From assembly GCF_000685015.1 (NCBI RefSeq), contig NZ_BAYA01000014.1, positions 186,001-250,000 on the forward strand: a DNA stretch of 64,000 nucleotides, read 5' to 3'. Numbering within the stretch: the stretch's first letter is position 1; every line of letters begins with the position of its first letter. Positions 35,986-46,003 of this stretch are shown one piece after another. The position numbers and the translations under genes are program-made. Under the pieces are notes generated by a model. The model searched no databases, was not told where the DNA came from, and was given only the letters and a program-made list of their open reading frames with translations. Origin of the DNA: Paraburkholderia bannensis NBRC 103871. GTDB lineage: Bacteria > Pseudomonadota > Gammaproteobacteria > Burkholderiales > Burkholderiaceae.

Positions 35986-37044
35986 GTGACGACGCCCGTG
36001 ACCGTAGGCGTGATCGCGAACCCGGCATCGGGTCGTGATATTCGCCGCCTCACTACGCATGCTTCCGTCTTCCCGACAGCGGAAAAAGCCAACATGGTCG
36101 TGCGGCTGCTGGCCGGTCTTGGCGCGCTGGGCGTCGAGCGCGTGCTCACGCTGCGCGATCGCACCGGCGTCGCGGCGCTGGTGCTGCGCGCGCTGGAGAC
36201 GCACGCCGCCATCGATCCTCGCGCGCGCTGGCCCTTGGTCGAATTCGTCGATCTGCCCATGAACGACAGCGTCGCCGATACCCATACGGGCGTCGCTCAC
36301 ATGGTGCGCGAGCCGGTTGCGCTGATCGCCGTGCTGGGCGGCGACGGCACCCATCGCGCCGTGGCTGCGCACTGCGGTGCGACCCCGCTGATCGCGCTGT
36401 CCACCGGCACCAACAACGCTTTCCCCGAACTGCGCGAAGCCACTGTCGCGGGCCTCGCGGGCGCGCTTGTGGCGACCGGCGCGGTGCCCGCCGAGACCGC
36501 GCTGGTGCGCAACAAGCGGCTGGTCGCGCGTTGCATCGAAGGCCCGAGCCGCGGCCGGGAGGAGATCGCGCTCGTCGATATCTGCGTATCGCGCCAGCCG
36601 TTCATCGGCGCCCGGGCGATTTCCAGTAGTTCGGATATCGAAGCGTTGTTTCTGGCCTTTGCGCCTGCCGATGGCATCGGCCTCGCGGCGATCGGCGGCG
36701 CCTGGGCGCCTGTCGGCCGCGACGCCGCACATGGCCTGCACATGACCTTCGCGCACGGCGCTGCGCAGTCGCAGGAGGGCGTGCCGCTGATCGCCCCCAT
36801 CGCGCCGGGCCGCATCGAGCGCGTGACGATGCGCACCTGCCAGCGCCTCGAAGTGGGCATGGCGCTGCCACTCGACGCGGGGCACGGCACGCTGGCCTTC
36901 GACGGCGAGCGCGAAATCGAGCCGGCGCGCGGCGACCGCTACGAGGTGACGCTCGACTGGCACGGCCCGCTGACCGTCGATGTCGCGCGCACGTTGCGCT
37001 ACGCGGCTTCGCATCAACTCATGCGCGATCCCGTCGCGCGCTGA
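35986..37044 (+). CDS. acoX: AcoX, NAD-kinase-like protein of acetoin catabolism
   Basis: This 352-residue protein starts at a GTG behind AGGAGA and reads MTTPVTVGVIANPASGRDI. The VLGGDGTHRAVAA motif and STGTNNAF are those of the ATP-NAD/diacylglycerol kinase-like fold, as in AcoX of other acetoin operons. Its biochemical role is not settled; it occurs constantly with acoABC. It is the first gene after the sigma-54 promoter, 27 bases before the SDR gene. Confidence 0.88.
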   Translation: MTTPVTVGVIANPASGRDIRRLTTHASVFPTAEKANMVVRLLAGLGALGVERVLTLRDRTGVAALVLRALETHAAIDPRARWPLVEFVDLPMNDSVADTHTGVAHMVREPVALIAVLGGDGTHRAVAAHCGATPLIALSTGTNNAFPELREATVAGLAGALVATGAVPAETALVRNKRLVARCIEGPSRGREEIALVDICVSRQPFIGARAISSSSDIEALFLAFAPADGIGLAAIGGAWAPVGRDAAHGLHMTFAHGAAQSQEGVPLIAPIAPGRIERVTMRTCQRLEVGMALPLDAGHGTLAFDGEREIEPARGDRYEVTLDWHGPLTVDVARTLRYAASHQLMRDPVAR

Positions 37045-37071
37045 ACAACCCAACGAAAAGGAGACATCCGC

Positions 37072-37848
37072 ATGGAAGAACCGCTCAAAGGCCAGGTGGC
37101 GATCGTCACCGGCGGTGCGCGCGGCATCGGTCGCGGCATTGCGCTCACGCTCGCGCAGGCCGGGGCAGACCTGCTGCTCGCCGACCTGCTTGAAGAGCCG
37201 CTTGCGGCAACTGCGAAGGAGGTGCGCGAACTCGGCCGCCGCGTCGTCACCTGCCAGGTCGACGTCACGCAGGCGGCGCAGGTCGAAGCGATGGTTGCGC
37301 GCGCCATCAAGGATCTTGGCGGGCTGGACGTTCTCGTCAACTGCGCGGGCGTGATCTCGATTCATCCGGTCTCCGAGCTATCGGAAAAGGACTGGGACTT
37401 CGTCATGGACGTCAACGCCAAGGGCACGTTCCTCGGCTGCAAGGCGGCGCTGCCGCATCTGCTCGCGCAAAAGCGCGGCCGCATCATCAACGTCGCGTCG
37501 ATTGCGGGCAAGGAGGGCTTCCCGAATCTCGCGCATTACAGCGCATCGAAGTTCGCCGTGGTCGGCTTCACCAACGCGCTCGCGAAGGAGGTCGCGCGCG
37601 AAGGCATCACCGTCAATGCGATCTGTCCTGGCATCGTGCGCACCTACATGTGGGATCGCCTTTCCGACGAATGGAAGAACGCTGGCGAAAGCGTGGAGGC
37701 GTCGTGGCAGCGCCATCAGCTCACGCTGATTCCGCAAGGCCGCGCGCAGACGCCGCAGGACATGGGACGGCTCGCCCTGTTCTTCGCGACGATGGACAAC
37801 GTCACGGGCCAGTCGGTCAACGTGGACGGCGGCTTCACGTTCCATTGA
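37072..37848 (+). CDS. SDR, probable acetoin/diacetyl reductase or 2,3-butanediol dehydrogenase
   Basis: This 258-residue classical SDR has VTGGARGIGRGIAL, NCAGVISIHP, the catalytic Ser in NVASIAGKEGF and Tyr/Lys in HYSASKFAVV, so it is complete. In the aco operon its likely job is oxidising 2,3-butanediol to acetoin, or the reverse with NADH. The exact substrate is inferred from context. AAAAGGAGAC precedes the ATG. Confidence 0.8.
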   Translation: MEEPLKGQVAIVTGGARGIGRGIALTLAQAGADLLLADLLEEPLAATAKEVRELGRRVVTCQVDVTQAAQVEAMVARAIKDLGGLDVLVNCAGVISIHPVSELSEKDWDFVMDVNAKGTFLGCKAALPHLLAQKRGRIINVASIAGKEGFPNLAHYSASKFAVVGFTNALAKEVAREGITVNAICPGIVRTYMWDRLSDEWKNAGESVEASWQRHQLTLIPQGRAQTPQDMGRLALFFATMDNVTGQSVNVDGGFTFH

Positions 37849-37904
37849 CGCCGCCAGTTGCAGTACAGCAGGCATACACAGTGTCTTATCGACAGGAGAC
37901 AACC

Positions 37905-38882
37905 ATGTCAAGCCAGTTGAACAAGGAGCAGTTGCTGAAAGCGTATCGCTCGATGCGCACGATCCGCGAATTCGAGGAGCGCTTGCACACCGAATTCGCG
38001 ACCGGCGAGATCCCCGGTTTCGTGCACCTCTATGCGGGCGAGGAGGCGTCGGCGGTCGGCGTCATGAGCCACCTGAACGACGCCGATTACGTGGCCACCA
38101 CGCATCGCGGCCACGGTCATTGCATCGCCAAGGGCGTGGACGTGCGCGAGATGATGGCCGAGATCTACGGCCGCGCGACCGGTTCCTGCCGGGGCAAGGG
38201 CGGCTCGATGCATATCGCCGATCTCGCCAAGGGCATGCTGGGCGCGAATGGCATCGTCGGCGCGGGCGGGCCGCTGACCTGCGGCGCGGCGCTCGCGGCG
38301 AAGCACAAGAAAACCGGCGGCGTGGGCGTGTGCTTCTTCGGCGATGGCGCCTCGAATCAGGGCGTGATTTTTGAATCGATGAACCTGGCCACGGTCTGGC
38401 GCTTACCGGTGATTTTCGTCGCCGAGAACAACGGCTATGCGGAAGCGACGGCGTCGACGTGGTCGGTTGCCGCCGACAATATCGCCGACCGCGCGAACGG
38501 CTTCGGCATGCCTGGCGTGATCGTCGATGGTTTCGACTTCTTCGCCGTCCATGAAGCGCTGGGCGAAGCGATTGCGCGGGCGCGCAGCGGCGGCGGCCCG
38601 ACGCTCGTCGAGATGAAACTGTCGCGCTATTTCGGCCACTTCGAGGGCGATGCGCAGACTTATCGCGCGCCCGGCGAAGTGCAGAAGCTGCGCGAGGAAA
38701 AGGATTGCCTGAAGCGTTTCGAGGAGCGGGTGGTGCGCGCGGAACTGGCCAGCACCGACGATCTGCGCAAGGTGGACGCCGAAGTACAGGCGCTGATCGA
38801 CGACGCGGTGGCGAAGGCAAAGGCCGCGCCGTTGCCGTCACCCGAAGCGCTGCTCACGGACGTGTACGTGTCGTATCCCTGA
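37905..38882 (+). CDS. acoA: Acetoin dehydrogenase E1 alpha subunit
   Basis: This 325-residue subunit, with AcoB, binds thiamine diphosphate and cleaves acetoin to acetaldehyde and an acetyl group. ThDP-binding runs through VCFFGDGASNQGVIFESMNL and ends at ENNGYAEAT. MRTIREFEERLHTEFATGEI is the family's first helix. The start MSSQLNKEQLLKAYRSM lies behind AGGAGACAACC. acoB starts 46 bases later. Confidence 0.95.
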   Translation: MSSQLNKEQLLKAYRSMRTIREFEERLHTEFATGEIPGFVHLYAGEEASAVGVMSHLNDADYVATTHRGHGHCIAKGVDVREMMAEIYGRATGSCRGKGGSMHIADLAKGMLGANGIVGAGGPLTCGAALAAKHKKTGGVGVCFFGDGASNQGVIFESMNLATVWRLPVIFVAENNGYAEATASTWSVAADNIADRANGFGMPGVIVDGFDFFAVHEALGEAIARARSGGGPTLVEMKLSRYFGHFEGDAQTYRAPGEVQKLREEKDCLKRFEERVVRAELASTDDLRKVDAEVQALIDDAVAKAKAAPLPSPEALLTDVYVSYP

Positions 38883-38928
38883 ACCCATCGCCGGACAATC
38901 ATCAGGATTCCAGATCAAGGAGACGAAA

Positions 38929-39933
38929 ATGGCACGCAAAATTACGTATTCGCAGGCGATCAACGAAGCGCTGGCCCAGGAAATGGCGCGCGACGACAGC
39001 GTGATCGTCATGGGCGAAGACAACGCGGGCGGCGCGGGTGCGCCCGGCGAGCAGGACGCGTGGGGCGGCGTACTCGGCGTGACGAAGGGGCTGTACGGCA
39101 AGTTTCCGGGGCGCGTGCTCGACACGCCGCTCTCGGAAGGCGGTTTCATCGGCGCGGCGGTGGGCGCGGCAGCGTGCGGCATGCGTCCAGTGGCGGAGCT
39201 GATGTTCATCGACTTCATGGGCGTGTGCTTCGACCAGATCTTCAATCAGGCCGCGAAGTTTCGCTATATGTTCGGCGGCAAGGCGGTGACGCCGGTCGTG
39301 ATCCGCACGATGTGCGGCGCGGGGCTGCGCGCGGCGGCCCAGCATTCGCAGATGCTGACCTCGCTGTTCACGCATATTCCGGGTCTCAAGGTCGTTTGCC
39401 CGGCCACGCCGTACGATGCGAAGGGCCTCATGATCGAGGCGATCCGCGACAACGACCCCGTCATCTTCTGCGAGCACAAGCTGCTCTACACGATGGAAGG
39501 CGATGTGCCCGAGGAGTCGTATTCGATTCCGTTCGGCGAAGCGAACATCGTGCGCGACGGCGACGACATCACGCTCGTCACGTATGGGCGCATGGTGCAT
39601 TACGCGCTCGACGCCGCGCAAAAGCTTGCGAAAGAAGGCATTGAAGCCGACGTGATCGACCTGCGCACGACTTCGCCGCTCGACGAGGACACCATTCTCG
39701 AAAGCGTGCAGCGCACCGGGCGCGTCGTGGTCGTGGACGAGGCCAATCCGCGCTGCTCGATTGCCACGGACATTGCGGCGCTGGTCGCAAGCAAGGCGTT
39801 TCGCGATCTCAAGGCGCCCGTCGGCATGGTGACCGCGCCGCATACGCCCGTGCCGTTCGCGGCCTCGCTCGAAGACCTCTACATCCCATCGGCGGAGCAG
39901 ATCGCCGAAGCCGCGCGCGCCGCAAGGAGCTGA
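38929..39933 (+). CDS. acoB: Acetoin dehydrogenase E1 beta subunit
   Basis: This 334-residue transketolase-like subunit pairs with AcoA. It starts MARKITYSQAINEALAQEMA and includes RVLDTPLSEGGFIGAAVGAA, FGGKAVTPVVIRTMCGAG and the C-terminal domain beginning DITLVTYGRMVHYAL. The pattern is that of E1 beta chains of 2-oxoacid and acetoin dehydrogenases. It follows acoA and precedes acoC by 4 bases. Confidence 0.95.
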   Translation: MARKITYSQAINEALAQEMARDDSVIVMGEDNAGGAGAPGEQDAWGGVLGVTKGLYGKFPGRVLDTPLSEGGFIGAAVGAAACGMRPVAELMFIDFMGVCFDQIFNQAAKFRYMFGGKAVTPVVIRTMCGAGLRAAAQHSQMLTSLFTHIPGLKVVCPATPYDAKGLMIEAIRDNDPVIFCEHKLLYTMEGDVPEESYSIPFGEANIVRDGDDITLVTYGRMVHYALDAAQKLAKEGIEADVIDLRTTSPLDEDTILESVQRTGRVVVVDEANPRCSIATDIAALVASKAFRDLKAPVGMVTAPHTPVPFAASLEDLYIPSAEQIAEAARAARS

Positions 39934-39937
39934 CGTT

Positions 39938-41059
39938 ATGCCGATCAATATGATCACGATGCCCAAATGGGGCCTGTCGATGGAGCAGGGCCAGGTGAAC
40001 GGCTGGCTCAAGTCCACCGGCGACAAGGTCAAGAAGGGCGAGGAACTGCTCGACGTCGAATCGGACAAGATCGCCTCGGGCGTCGAATGCGCGTTCGACG
40101 GCATCCTGCGGCGCCAGGTTGCGCAGGAGGGCGACACGCTGCCGGTGGGCGCGCTGCTGGGCGTCGTCGCAGACGCTGACACTTCGGATGCCGAAATAGA
40201 TGTGGCCGTGAGCGAGTTCCAGCGCGATTTCGTGCCCGCGAAAGCGGGCGACGCGGACGCCGGCCCGCAGCCGGAGAAAGCGCAGATCGGCGGGCGCACG
40301 GTGCGCTGGCTGAAGCTGGGCGAGGGCAGCGGCACGCCGGTCGTGCTGATTCACGGCTTCGGCGGTGATCTCAACAACTGGCTTTTCAATCACGCCGATC
40401 TGGCTGCCGGGCGCACCGTCTGGGCGCTCGATTTGCCGGGACATGGCGAATCCGGCAAGGCGCTGGAGAGCGGCGCGCTCGATGAACTGGCGCAGAGCGT
40501 GAGCGCGTTTCTCGATGCGCAGGAAATCGGGCGCGCGCATCTGGTTGGCCATTCGCTGGGCGGCGCGGTGGCGATGGCGGTGGCCGAAAGCGCGCCCGCT
40601 CGTGTCGCTTCGCTCGCGTTGATCGCGAGTGCGGGACTTGGCGACGAGATCGACGGCGCGTATATCGACGGCTTTGTTGCCGCGGCGAACCGCAATGCGC
40701 TCAAGCCGCACGTGACGAAGCTGTTCGCCGATCCGGCGCTGGTGACGCGTCAGCTCGTCGAGGATCTCGTGAAGTACAAGCGGCTCGAAGGCGTGCAGGA
40801 TGCGCTGCGCAAGATTTCGGCGCAGGCGTTCGAGGGCGGTGCGCAGCGGCGTGTGTTCCGCGACAGGCTGTCGACGCTCGCGCCGAAGGTGCTGGTGATC
40901 TGGGGCGAGGCTGACCAGATCATTCCGGCGAAGCACGCACAAGGGCTTGCGCCCACGGTCGGCGTCGAGGTGATCGCGGGCAAGGGGCATATGGTGCAGA
41001 TGGAGGCTGCCGCCGAGGTCAACCGGCTGCTCAAGGCTTTTTTCGAAGCCGGAGGCTGA
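39938..41059 (+). CDS. acoC: Acetoin dehydrogenase E2 component with lipoyl and alpha/beta-hydrolase domains
   Basis: This 373-residue protein has one N-terminal lipoyl domain ([19 protein letters not shown]) with the lipoylated Lys44 in [10 protein letters not shown]. The second part (about 130-373) is an alpha/beta-hydrolase: [13 protein letters not shown], the nucleophile elbow VGHSLGGAV (Ser near 205) and the final His in GKGHMVQME. This differs from normal E2 acyltransferases and matches AcoC-type proteins. Its partner E3 is not encoded in the window. lipA starts 5 bases after its stop. Confidence 0.93.
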   Translation: MPINMITMPKWGLSMEQGQVNGWLKSTGDKVKKGEELLDVESDKIASGVECAFDGILRRQVAQEGDTLPVGALLGVVADADTSDAEIDVAVSEFQRDFVPAKAGDADAGPQPEKAQIGGRTVRWLKLGEGSGTPVVLIHGFGGDLNNWLFNHADLAAGRTVWALDLPGHGESGKALESGALDELAQSVSAFLDAQEIGRAHLVGHSLGGAVAMAVAESAPARVASLALIASAGLGDEIDGAYIDGFVAAANRNALKPHVTKLFADPALVTRQLVEDLVKYKRLEGVQDALRKISAQAFEGGAQRRVFRDRLSTLAPKVLVIWGEADQIIPAKHAQGLAPTVGVEVIAGKGHMVQMEAAAEVNRLLKAFFEAGG

Positions 41060-41064
41060 CGACG

Positions 41065-42054
41065 ATGAACGAGGCCGTGTCTGAAGTGACGTCGCCCGGC
41101 GACACCGCGCTCGGCCAGCACGGCCTGCGCAGCCGCGAGAAGCTCGCGCGCATCCCGGTGAAGATCGTGCCCGCGCCGGCGGGTGCGGCATTGCCCAAAC
41201 CGCCGTGGCTGCGCGCGCGCCCGCTCATGAGCACGACGGTCGCGGAGGTGGCTACGGTGCTGCGCGAGCATCGGCTGCATTCGGTCTGCGAGGAAGCGAT
41301 GTGCCCGAACATCGGCGAATGCTTCGCGCAGCGCACGGCCACGTTCATGATCATGGGCGGCCTGTGCACGCGGCGCTGTCCGTTTTGCGACGTGGCGCAC
41401 GGACGGCCCGCACCGCTCGACGCCGACGAGCCCGCGCATCTGGCGGAAGCGGTCGCGGCGCTCGGCCTGCGTCATGTCGTGATTACGTCGGTCGATCGCG
41501 ACGATCTGCGTGACGGCGGCGCGGCGCATTTCGCGCAGTGCGTCGAGCAGGTGCGCGCACGCGTGCCGGGCATTGGCGTGGAGATCCTGACGCCGGATTT
41601 TCGTGGACGCATTGGGCGCGCGCTCGATGCGTTGTCGGCCGCGTGGCCCGATGTGTTCAACCACAACATCGAAACCGTGCCGTCGCTGTATCGCGCGGCG
41701 CGCCCAGGCGCGGATTATCGCGGCTCGCTCGATCTGCTCGCGCTGGCGAAGTCGGCCAATCCGGCGCTGGTCACGAAGTCGGGGCTGATGGTGGGGCTGG
41801 GTGAGACCGACGAGCAATTGCGGGCGACGCTGGGCGATCTTCGCGGGCACAACGTAGAGGTGCTGACGATCGGGCAGTATCTCGCGCCCTCGCGCTATCA
41901 CCTGCCCGTGCAGCGCTACCTGCATCCGGACGAGTTCGCGGCGCTGCGCGAGCTGGGGCTAGGGATGGGGTTTCGCGAGGTCGTGGCGGGGCCGCTGGTG
42001 CGCTCCTCGTATCATGCGGCGCAGACCGTGGAGGCCGCGCGCAGGACGATTTGA
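41065..42054 (+). CDS. lipA: Lipoyl synthase encoded in the aco operon
   Basis: This 329-residue radical SAM enzyme inserts two sulfurs into octanoyl-Lys. The auxiliary cluster ligands are in [13 protein letters not shown] (Cys75, 80, 86) and the radical SAM cluster in [13 protein letters not shown] (Cys101, 105, 108). The family C-terminal Ser is in [11 protein letters not shown]. It is the last aco gene and probably serves AcoC; no lipB or lplA lies nearby. A housekeeping lipA would be expected elsewhere, so this may be a pathway-specific second copy; that is inferred. Confidence 0.93.
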   Translation: MNEAVSEVTSPGDTALGQHGLRSREKLARIPVKIVPAPAGAALPKPPWLRARPLMSTTVAEVATVLREHRLHSVCEEAMCPNIGECFAQRTATFMIMGGLCTRRCPFCDVAHGRPAPLDADEPAHLAEAVAALGLRHVVITSVDRDDLRDGGAAHFAQCVEQVRARVPGIGVEILTPDFRGRIGRALDALSAAWPDVFNHNIETVPSLYRAARPGADYRGSLDLLALAKSANPALVTKSGLMVGLGETDEQLRATLGDLRGHNVEVLTIGQYLAPSRYHLPVQRYLHPDEFAALRELGLGMGFREVVAGPLVRSSYHAAQTVEAARRTI

Positions 42055-42142
42055 ACCGGTACGCCTGCGCCGGGTTGTTCTGCAACTAACAGCCAAGCGC
42101 GGGCGTAATCAGATCAGGCGCGCCTCGCGCGCCCAGCCACCT

Positions 42143-43510
42143 TCAAGCTTCGTTTCGCAGATAGCGCGTGCTGACGCGCGACAGATAGACCCCTAGCCCC
42201 GCGCCGGCGATCACCAGGCTCGCCGCATTGGCGATCCAGAAGCCGCGCGCGCCGGTCGCCCAGGCGGGCAGGGTGCCGAACACGTCGAAGCCCAGTGCAT
42301 AGCCGCCGCCCAGCCCCACGCCCCAAAGCGCGATGGCGTAGATGACCGTCGGCACCACGGCGACCTTGTACGCACGCAAGGCGAACGCGGTCGTGATCTG
42401 CAACGCGTCGAACACGTGATAGACCGTCACGATCGCGACGAGCGGCATGGCGGCCAGGGCGACCGCAGGATCGGGCGTGTAGCCGCCGATGAGGAGCGGG
42501 CGCAGCACGAACACGATCGCGCCATAACAGCAGGCAATCGCCACGGCCGTCATCACGCCGTGCCGTGCGAGCGTGCGCGCTTCGGCGGGCCGGTTGCCGC
42601 CCAGCGCCTGCGCCACCAGCGTCGACGTCGCCACGCCAATCGACAGCGGCGTCATGTAAAGCACCGCACCCATGTTGCCGGCGATTTGGTGGCCCGCAAG
42701 CGTCGTCGTGCCCAGGCGCGCAATGAAGATCGCCATGAAGGTGTAGGACGTCACTTCGATGAGGTACGACAGCCCCATCGGAATGCCGAGCTTAAGCAAC
42801 TCCGCCTGGCGCTTCCAGACCGGCCAGCAGAAGTGCCTGAAGATCTCGAACGGCGCGAACACGTCGATGCGCGTGAAGGCGATGGCGGCGCACAGCGCGA
42901 GCGCCCAGTTGATCGACGTGCTGGCGAGCGCGCAGCCCGGGCCGCCCAGCGCGGGGACGCCCAGGCCGCCAAAGATCAGCCACGTATTGAGCGGCACCTT
43001 GATCGCGAGCGCGCCCACCTGCAGGAACATCACGAGGCGAGGGCGGCCGACTGCATTCGAGAGCGAACTATAGATGCGGAATGCAAGCCCCGCGGGCAGC
43101 CCGAAGGACAGCAGCCGCAGATAGCCGATGGTGCGATCGCGCAGCGCTTCGGGCGCGCGCGCGAGGTCGAGCAGCGGGCCGGGGAAATAGAGGATCGTGC
43201 AGCCGACCACCATCAGCACGAGCGCGAGCCAGAAGGCCTGGCGCACTTCCTCGCCGATCTCGGCGTCCTTTTGCGCGCCATAGAGCTGCGCGGCGACCGG
43301 CTGCAACGCCGAAAGAATGCCCGTGAGGCCGATATAAACCGAAATGTAGATCGACGATCCCAGCCCGAGCGCCGCGAGGTCGAGTGCCGAATAGCGACCC
43401 ACCATCGCCGTGTCGATCACGCCGAACGCGATGATCGCGAGCTGGCCGACCAGCACCGGCCAGGCGAGGCCGGCGATGCGCCGGACGTCGCCGAGGAAGG
43501 TCGTGGTCAC
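42143..43510 (-). CDS. MATE-family multidrug efflux transporter
   Basis: This 455-residue membrane protein has about twelve hydrophobic segments and the MATE signature GVIDTAMVGRYSALDLAALGL near its start. The second half repeats the fold with LSIGVATSTLVAQALGGNRP. Such carriers export drugs with Na+ or H+ inflow. It resembles NorM in length and layout; the substrate cannot be read from the sequence. It starts 7 bases after the glycosyltransferase stop, so the two are probably co-transcribed, and converges on lipA. Confidence 0.9.
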   Translation of the reverse strand: MTTTFLGDVRRIAGLAWPVLVGQLAIIAFGVIDTAMVGRYSALDLAALGLGSSIYISVYIGLTGILSALQPVAAQLYGAQKDAEIGEEVRQAFWLALVLMVVGCTILYFPGPLLDLARAPEALRDRTIGYLRLLSFGLPAGLAFRIYSSLSNAVGRPRLVMFLQVGALAIKVPLNTWLIFGGLGVPALGGPGCALASTSINWALALCAAIAFTRIDVFAPFEIFRHFCWPVWKRQAELLKLGIPMGLSYLIEVTSYTFMAIFIARLGTTTLAGHQIAGNMGAVLYMTPLSIGVATSTLVAQALGGNRPAEARTLARHGVMTAVAIACCYGAIVFVLRPLLIGGYTPDPAVALAAMPLVAIVTVYHVFDALQITTAFALRAYKVAVVPTVIYAIALWGVGLGGGYALGFDVFGTLPAWATGARGFWIANAASLVIAGAGLGVYLSRVSTRYLRNEA

Positions 43511-43517
43511 AGCCGCC

Positions 43518-45272
43518 TCAATCGGGGCGCTTGCGCCATACGTGCTTCTTGAGCGGCGGCTGCGGGCGGTCGATGCGCACGTAGAGGCGGAAGCGCTCGT
43601 CGCGGTCGGCGGCGCGGCGGCCTTCCCAGACCAGCTTCCAGACGAAGTTCGACATCGAACTGGGTTCGCCGTAGTCCTGGGTGTCCTGGCGCAGGATCAC
43701 GTCGCAGTCCTCGTCGAACGAGAAATGCATCTTGCCGAAGTAGGCGAAGGTGGCGATCTGCGCATCGCCCAGACGCACCGGCGAGATGCACTGATAGTCG
43801 GCAGGCAGGTGCGCGGAAATCTGCTGCGCGACGTCCTTGTACGTACGGCTGTAGTTGACGACCGGCAGCCAGAGCGTCATCAGCAGCACCCACATCAGCG
43901 TGGTGCCGCCGCTCGACAGCACGACGCTGCGCCACAGCACCTTCGGATGACGCGCCACGCGCCATTGCACGAGTGCCATCCAGCACAGCGTCACGCCTAC
44001 GGCGCAGACGAACGAGAGAATCTTGAACTGCGGTGCGAAGCCCGGTACGAGACGCGCGAGGTTGCGCGCAAGCGGCGCGGGGAAGCCCGTCATGCCCGCC
44101 AGCCAGACCAGCCACACGAAGGTGCCGAGGATCGTGAAGCTCAGCACGGCGAACCAGTCGATTGCGTTGATCGCGCCGCGCTTGAGCGTGGGCAGCGCGA
44201 AGGTCGCGAGCACCGACAGCGCGGGCAGCACCAGCATGAAGAGGCGATTGGTTTCGTGGCTCTGCACGACCACGAGCACCAGGAGCGGCACGATCACCGA
44301 AAGCGGAATCGCGATGTGCGGCGCGCGGCGCAGGCCGGCCCAGCTCACCCACGCCCAGATCGCGAGCGGCCACGCGGGCCACGTGAAGAGCGGCAGGTTC
44401 TTGGCCGCATAGCGCAGCACCGATCCCGGTGGGCCCGCGAAGGCGTTGACGTTGGTGCGCGCCCACTGGTTGAGGAACCACACGGCGTCGTCCGGAAAGG
44501 CGTGCAGCGCGATCAACGGCCACGAAAAGCCGACCACGAGCGCTACGGGCAGCCCGGCTACGAGCAGCCAGCGCGAACGCGTCTCCGGCGCGATCGCCAG
44601 CATCGCCAGCGTGCCGATGAGCAGCGCGCCCACCAGCACCGGGCCGCTCGACAGCATCACGACGCCCAGCGCCAGGCCCCACCAGACAGCGCCCTGAATG
44701 GGCTTGTCGATGGCGCGCACGAGGCCGTACACCAGCATCGCAATGCCGAGGAACTGCATCAACTGCGGGGTGGTTTCGTGACCGCGCTCGGCGAGGCCGA
44801 AGCAGCCCAGCAGGATCAGCAGCGCACCGTCGGCCAGCGTGCGGCCATAGTCGCGCGGCTCGGGTTCACCGCCGAAGGCGTACTTGAACGGCTGCACCTC
44901 GGCGCGGCGGCCGAGCAGATAGGCGCCGTACCAGACGAACGCGCAGGCGAAACAGAACAGCAGGCCTGTGGCGACGCGCGAGGCGTTGCTCGCATCGACC
45001 CACGGCGCAAAGATGCGGATACACAGCGCGCCAAGCCAATAGCCCAGCGGGCCGTTCTCGGTCACATACTTGCCGACGAGGTTGGGCAGCAGCCAGTCGT
45101 GCGAGGTGCCGCCGGCCATCGTCCACATCACGCCGAAGCCCGCCGCATCCTCGTTCTTCCACGGATCGCGGCCGAACAGGCCGAACGACGCGAAGACGAT
45201 GGTGATGGTCAGCAGCAGCCAGCGCGGCAGGGCGCTGGTGGCGGAGGCGGTCAGGCGAATGGCAGGCTTCAT
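43518..45272 (-). CDS. Membrane glycosyltransferase, PMT/ArnT-like (GT39/GT83 clan)
   Basis: This 584-residue protein has about eleven hydrophobic segments. Its first periplasmic loop, FGRDPWKNEDAAGFGVMW, has the acidic pair typical of the PMT/ArnT clan, and a soluble C-terminal part follows. These enzymes use polyprenyl-phosphate sugars on the periplasmic side. The acceptor is unknown. Met at 45272 starts a Arg/Ser-rich N-terminus directly before the first helix; a longer upstream start is unlikely. It is the first gene of a pair with the MATE exporter. Confidence 0.82.
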   Translation of the reverse strand: MKPAIRLTASATSALPRWLLLTITIVFASFGLFGRDPWKNEDAAGFGVMWTMAGGTSHDWLLPNLVGKYVTENGPLGYWLGALCIRIFAPWVDASNASRVATGLLFCFACAFVWYGAYLLGRRAEVQPFKYAFGGEPEPRDYGRTLADGALLILLGCFGLAERGHETTPQLMQFLGIAMLVYGLVRAIDKPIQGAVWWGLALGVVMLSSGPVLVGALLIGTLAMLAIAPETRSRWLLVAGLPVALVVGFSWPLIALHAFPDDAVWFLNQWARTNVNAFAGPPGSVLRYAAKNLPLFTWPAWPLAIWAWVSWAGLRRAPHIAIPLSVIVPLLVLVVVQSHETNRLFMLVLPALSVLATFALPTLKRGAINAIDWFAVLSFTILGTFVWLVWLAGMTGFPAPLARNLARLVPGFAPQFKILSFVCAVGVTLCWMALVQWRVARHPKVLWRSVVLSSGGTTLMWVLLMTLWLPVVNYSRTYKDVAQQISAHLPADYQCISPVRLGDAQIATFAYFGKMHFSFDEDCDVILRQDTQDYGEPSSMSNFVWKLVWEGRRAADRDERFRLYVRIDRPQPPLKKHVWRKRPD

Positions 45273-45498
45273 GCAATACGAAAGAATCGGGTAAGCGAAC
45301 CGGCGGGCCGACGTCAAGGCAAATGCTTGCCGCGATTGACGTGCCTGCGCCCGGTCGGGAGCATCCGGCATTCTAGCCGGGCGCGCCAGCGCGCGTCACG
45401 GCGCAGGCTGGGTGTAGACGCAATGAATCTGTCTGTGCCTTACTCACGCAACGCGCAAATAGTGAACACACGGTGCGCGCGGATTGTGAGCGGGCAAC

Positions 45499-45527
45499 AA
45501 AAAAGGGCAGCGTAGGCTGCCCTTTTT
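45499..45527 (-). terminator. Intrinsic terminator after rpmE2
   Basis: GGGCAGC and GCTGCCC form a perfect 7-bp stem around a 4-base loop. On the minus strand it is followed by six Ts. It lies about 37 bases past the L31 stop. Confidence 0.9.
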
Positions 45528-45563
45528 GTCTGGGCACCGGCGTGAAGCCGGTGCGACGAAGAT

Positions 45564-45827
45564 TTACTTCGTTGCCTTGCCCGTGGCGCGTGCGCCGAAC
45601 TTCTTGTTGAACTTCTCGACGCGGCCGGCCGTGTCCATGATCTTCTGCGTGCCCGTGTAGAACGGGTGCGATTCCGACGAGACTTCGATCTTTGCGAGCG
45701 GGTAGGTCTTGCCGTTGAATTCTGCGGTTTCGCGCGTCTGGATCGTCGAACGGGTCACGAACTTGAAATCGTTCGAAACGTCGATGAACAGAACTTCGCG
45801 GTAATCCGGGTGAATGCCTGCTTTCAT
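45564..45827 (-). CDS. rpmE2: 50S ribosomal protein L31, type B
   Basis: This 87-residue protein starts [20 protein letters not shown] and carries the L31 segment [24 protein letters not shown] (quoted here as two joined parts: [10 protein letters not shown] and TQKIMDTAG). It has no zinc-binding Cys, so it is the zinc-independent (C-minus) form that often replaces the zinc form under zinc limitation. No Zur-like operator was recognised in front of it. It is a single gene with its own terminator. Confidence 0.95.
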   Translation of the reverse strand: MKAGIHPDYREVLFIDVSNDFKFVTRSTIQTRETAEFNGKTYPLAKIEVSSESHPFYTGTQKIMDTAGRVEKFNKKFGARATGKATK

Positions 45828-46003
45828 GATTAATCCTCAAATCTGGCGGTAGCCAACCCGCGAGCCCGGCTGCCCTATGCAGTACCGGCACCCTTGCCTG
45901 AATCCTGGCGGAATCAGGCGCGAGCCACTTGCCCAAGGTCGAAAAACGGCGATTATGCCAGAAAATCAGCCGGTTGGCGATTATTTGAGCGCCGCGACGA
46001 CGG

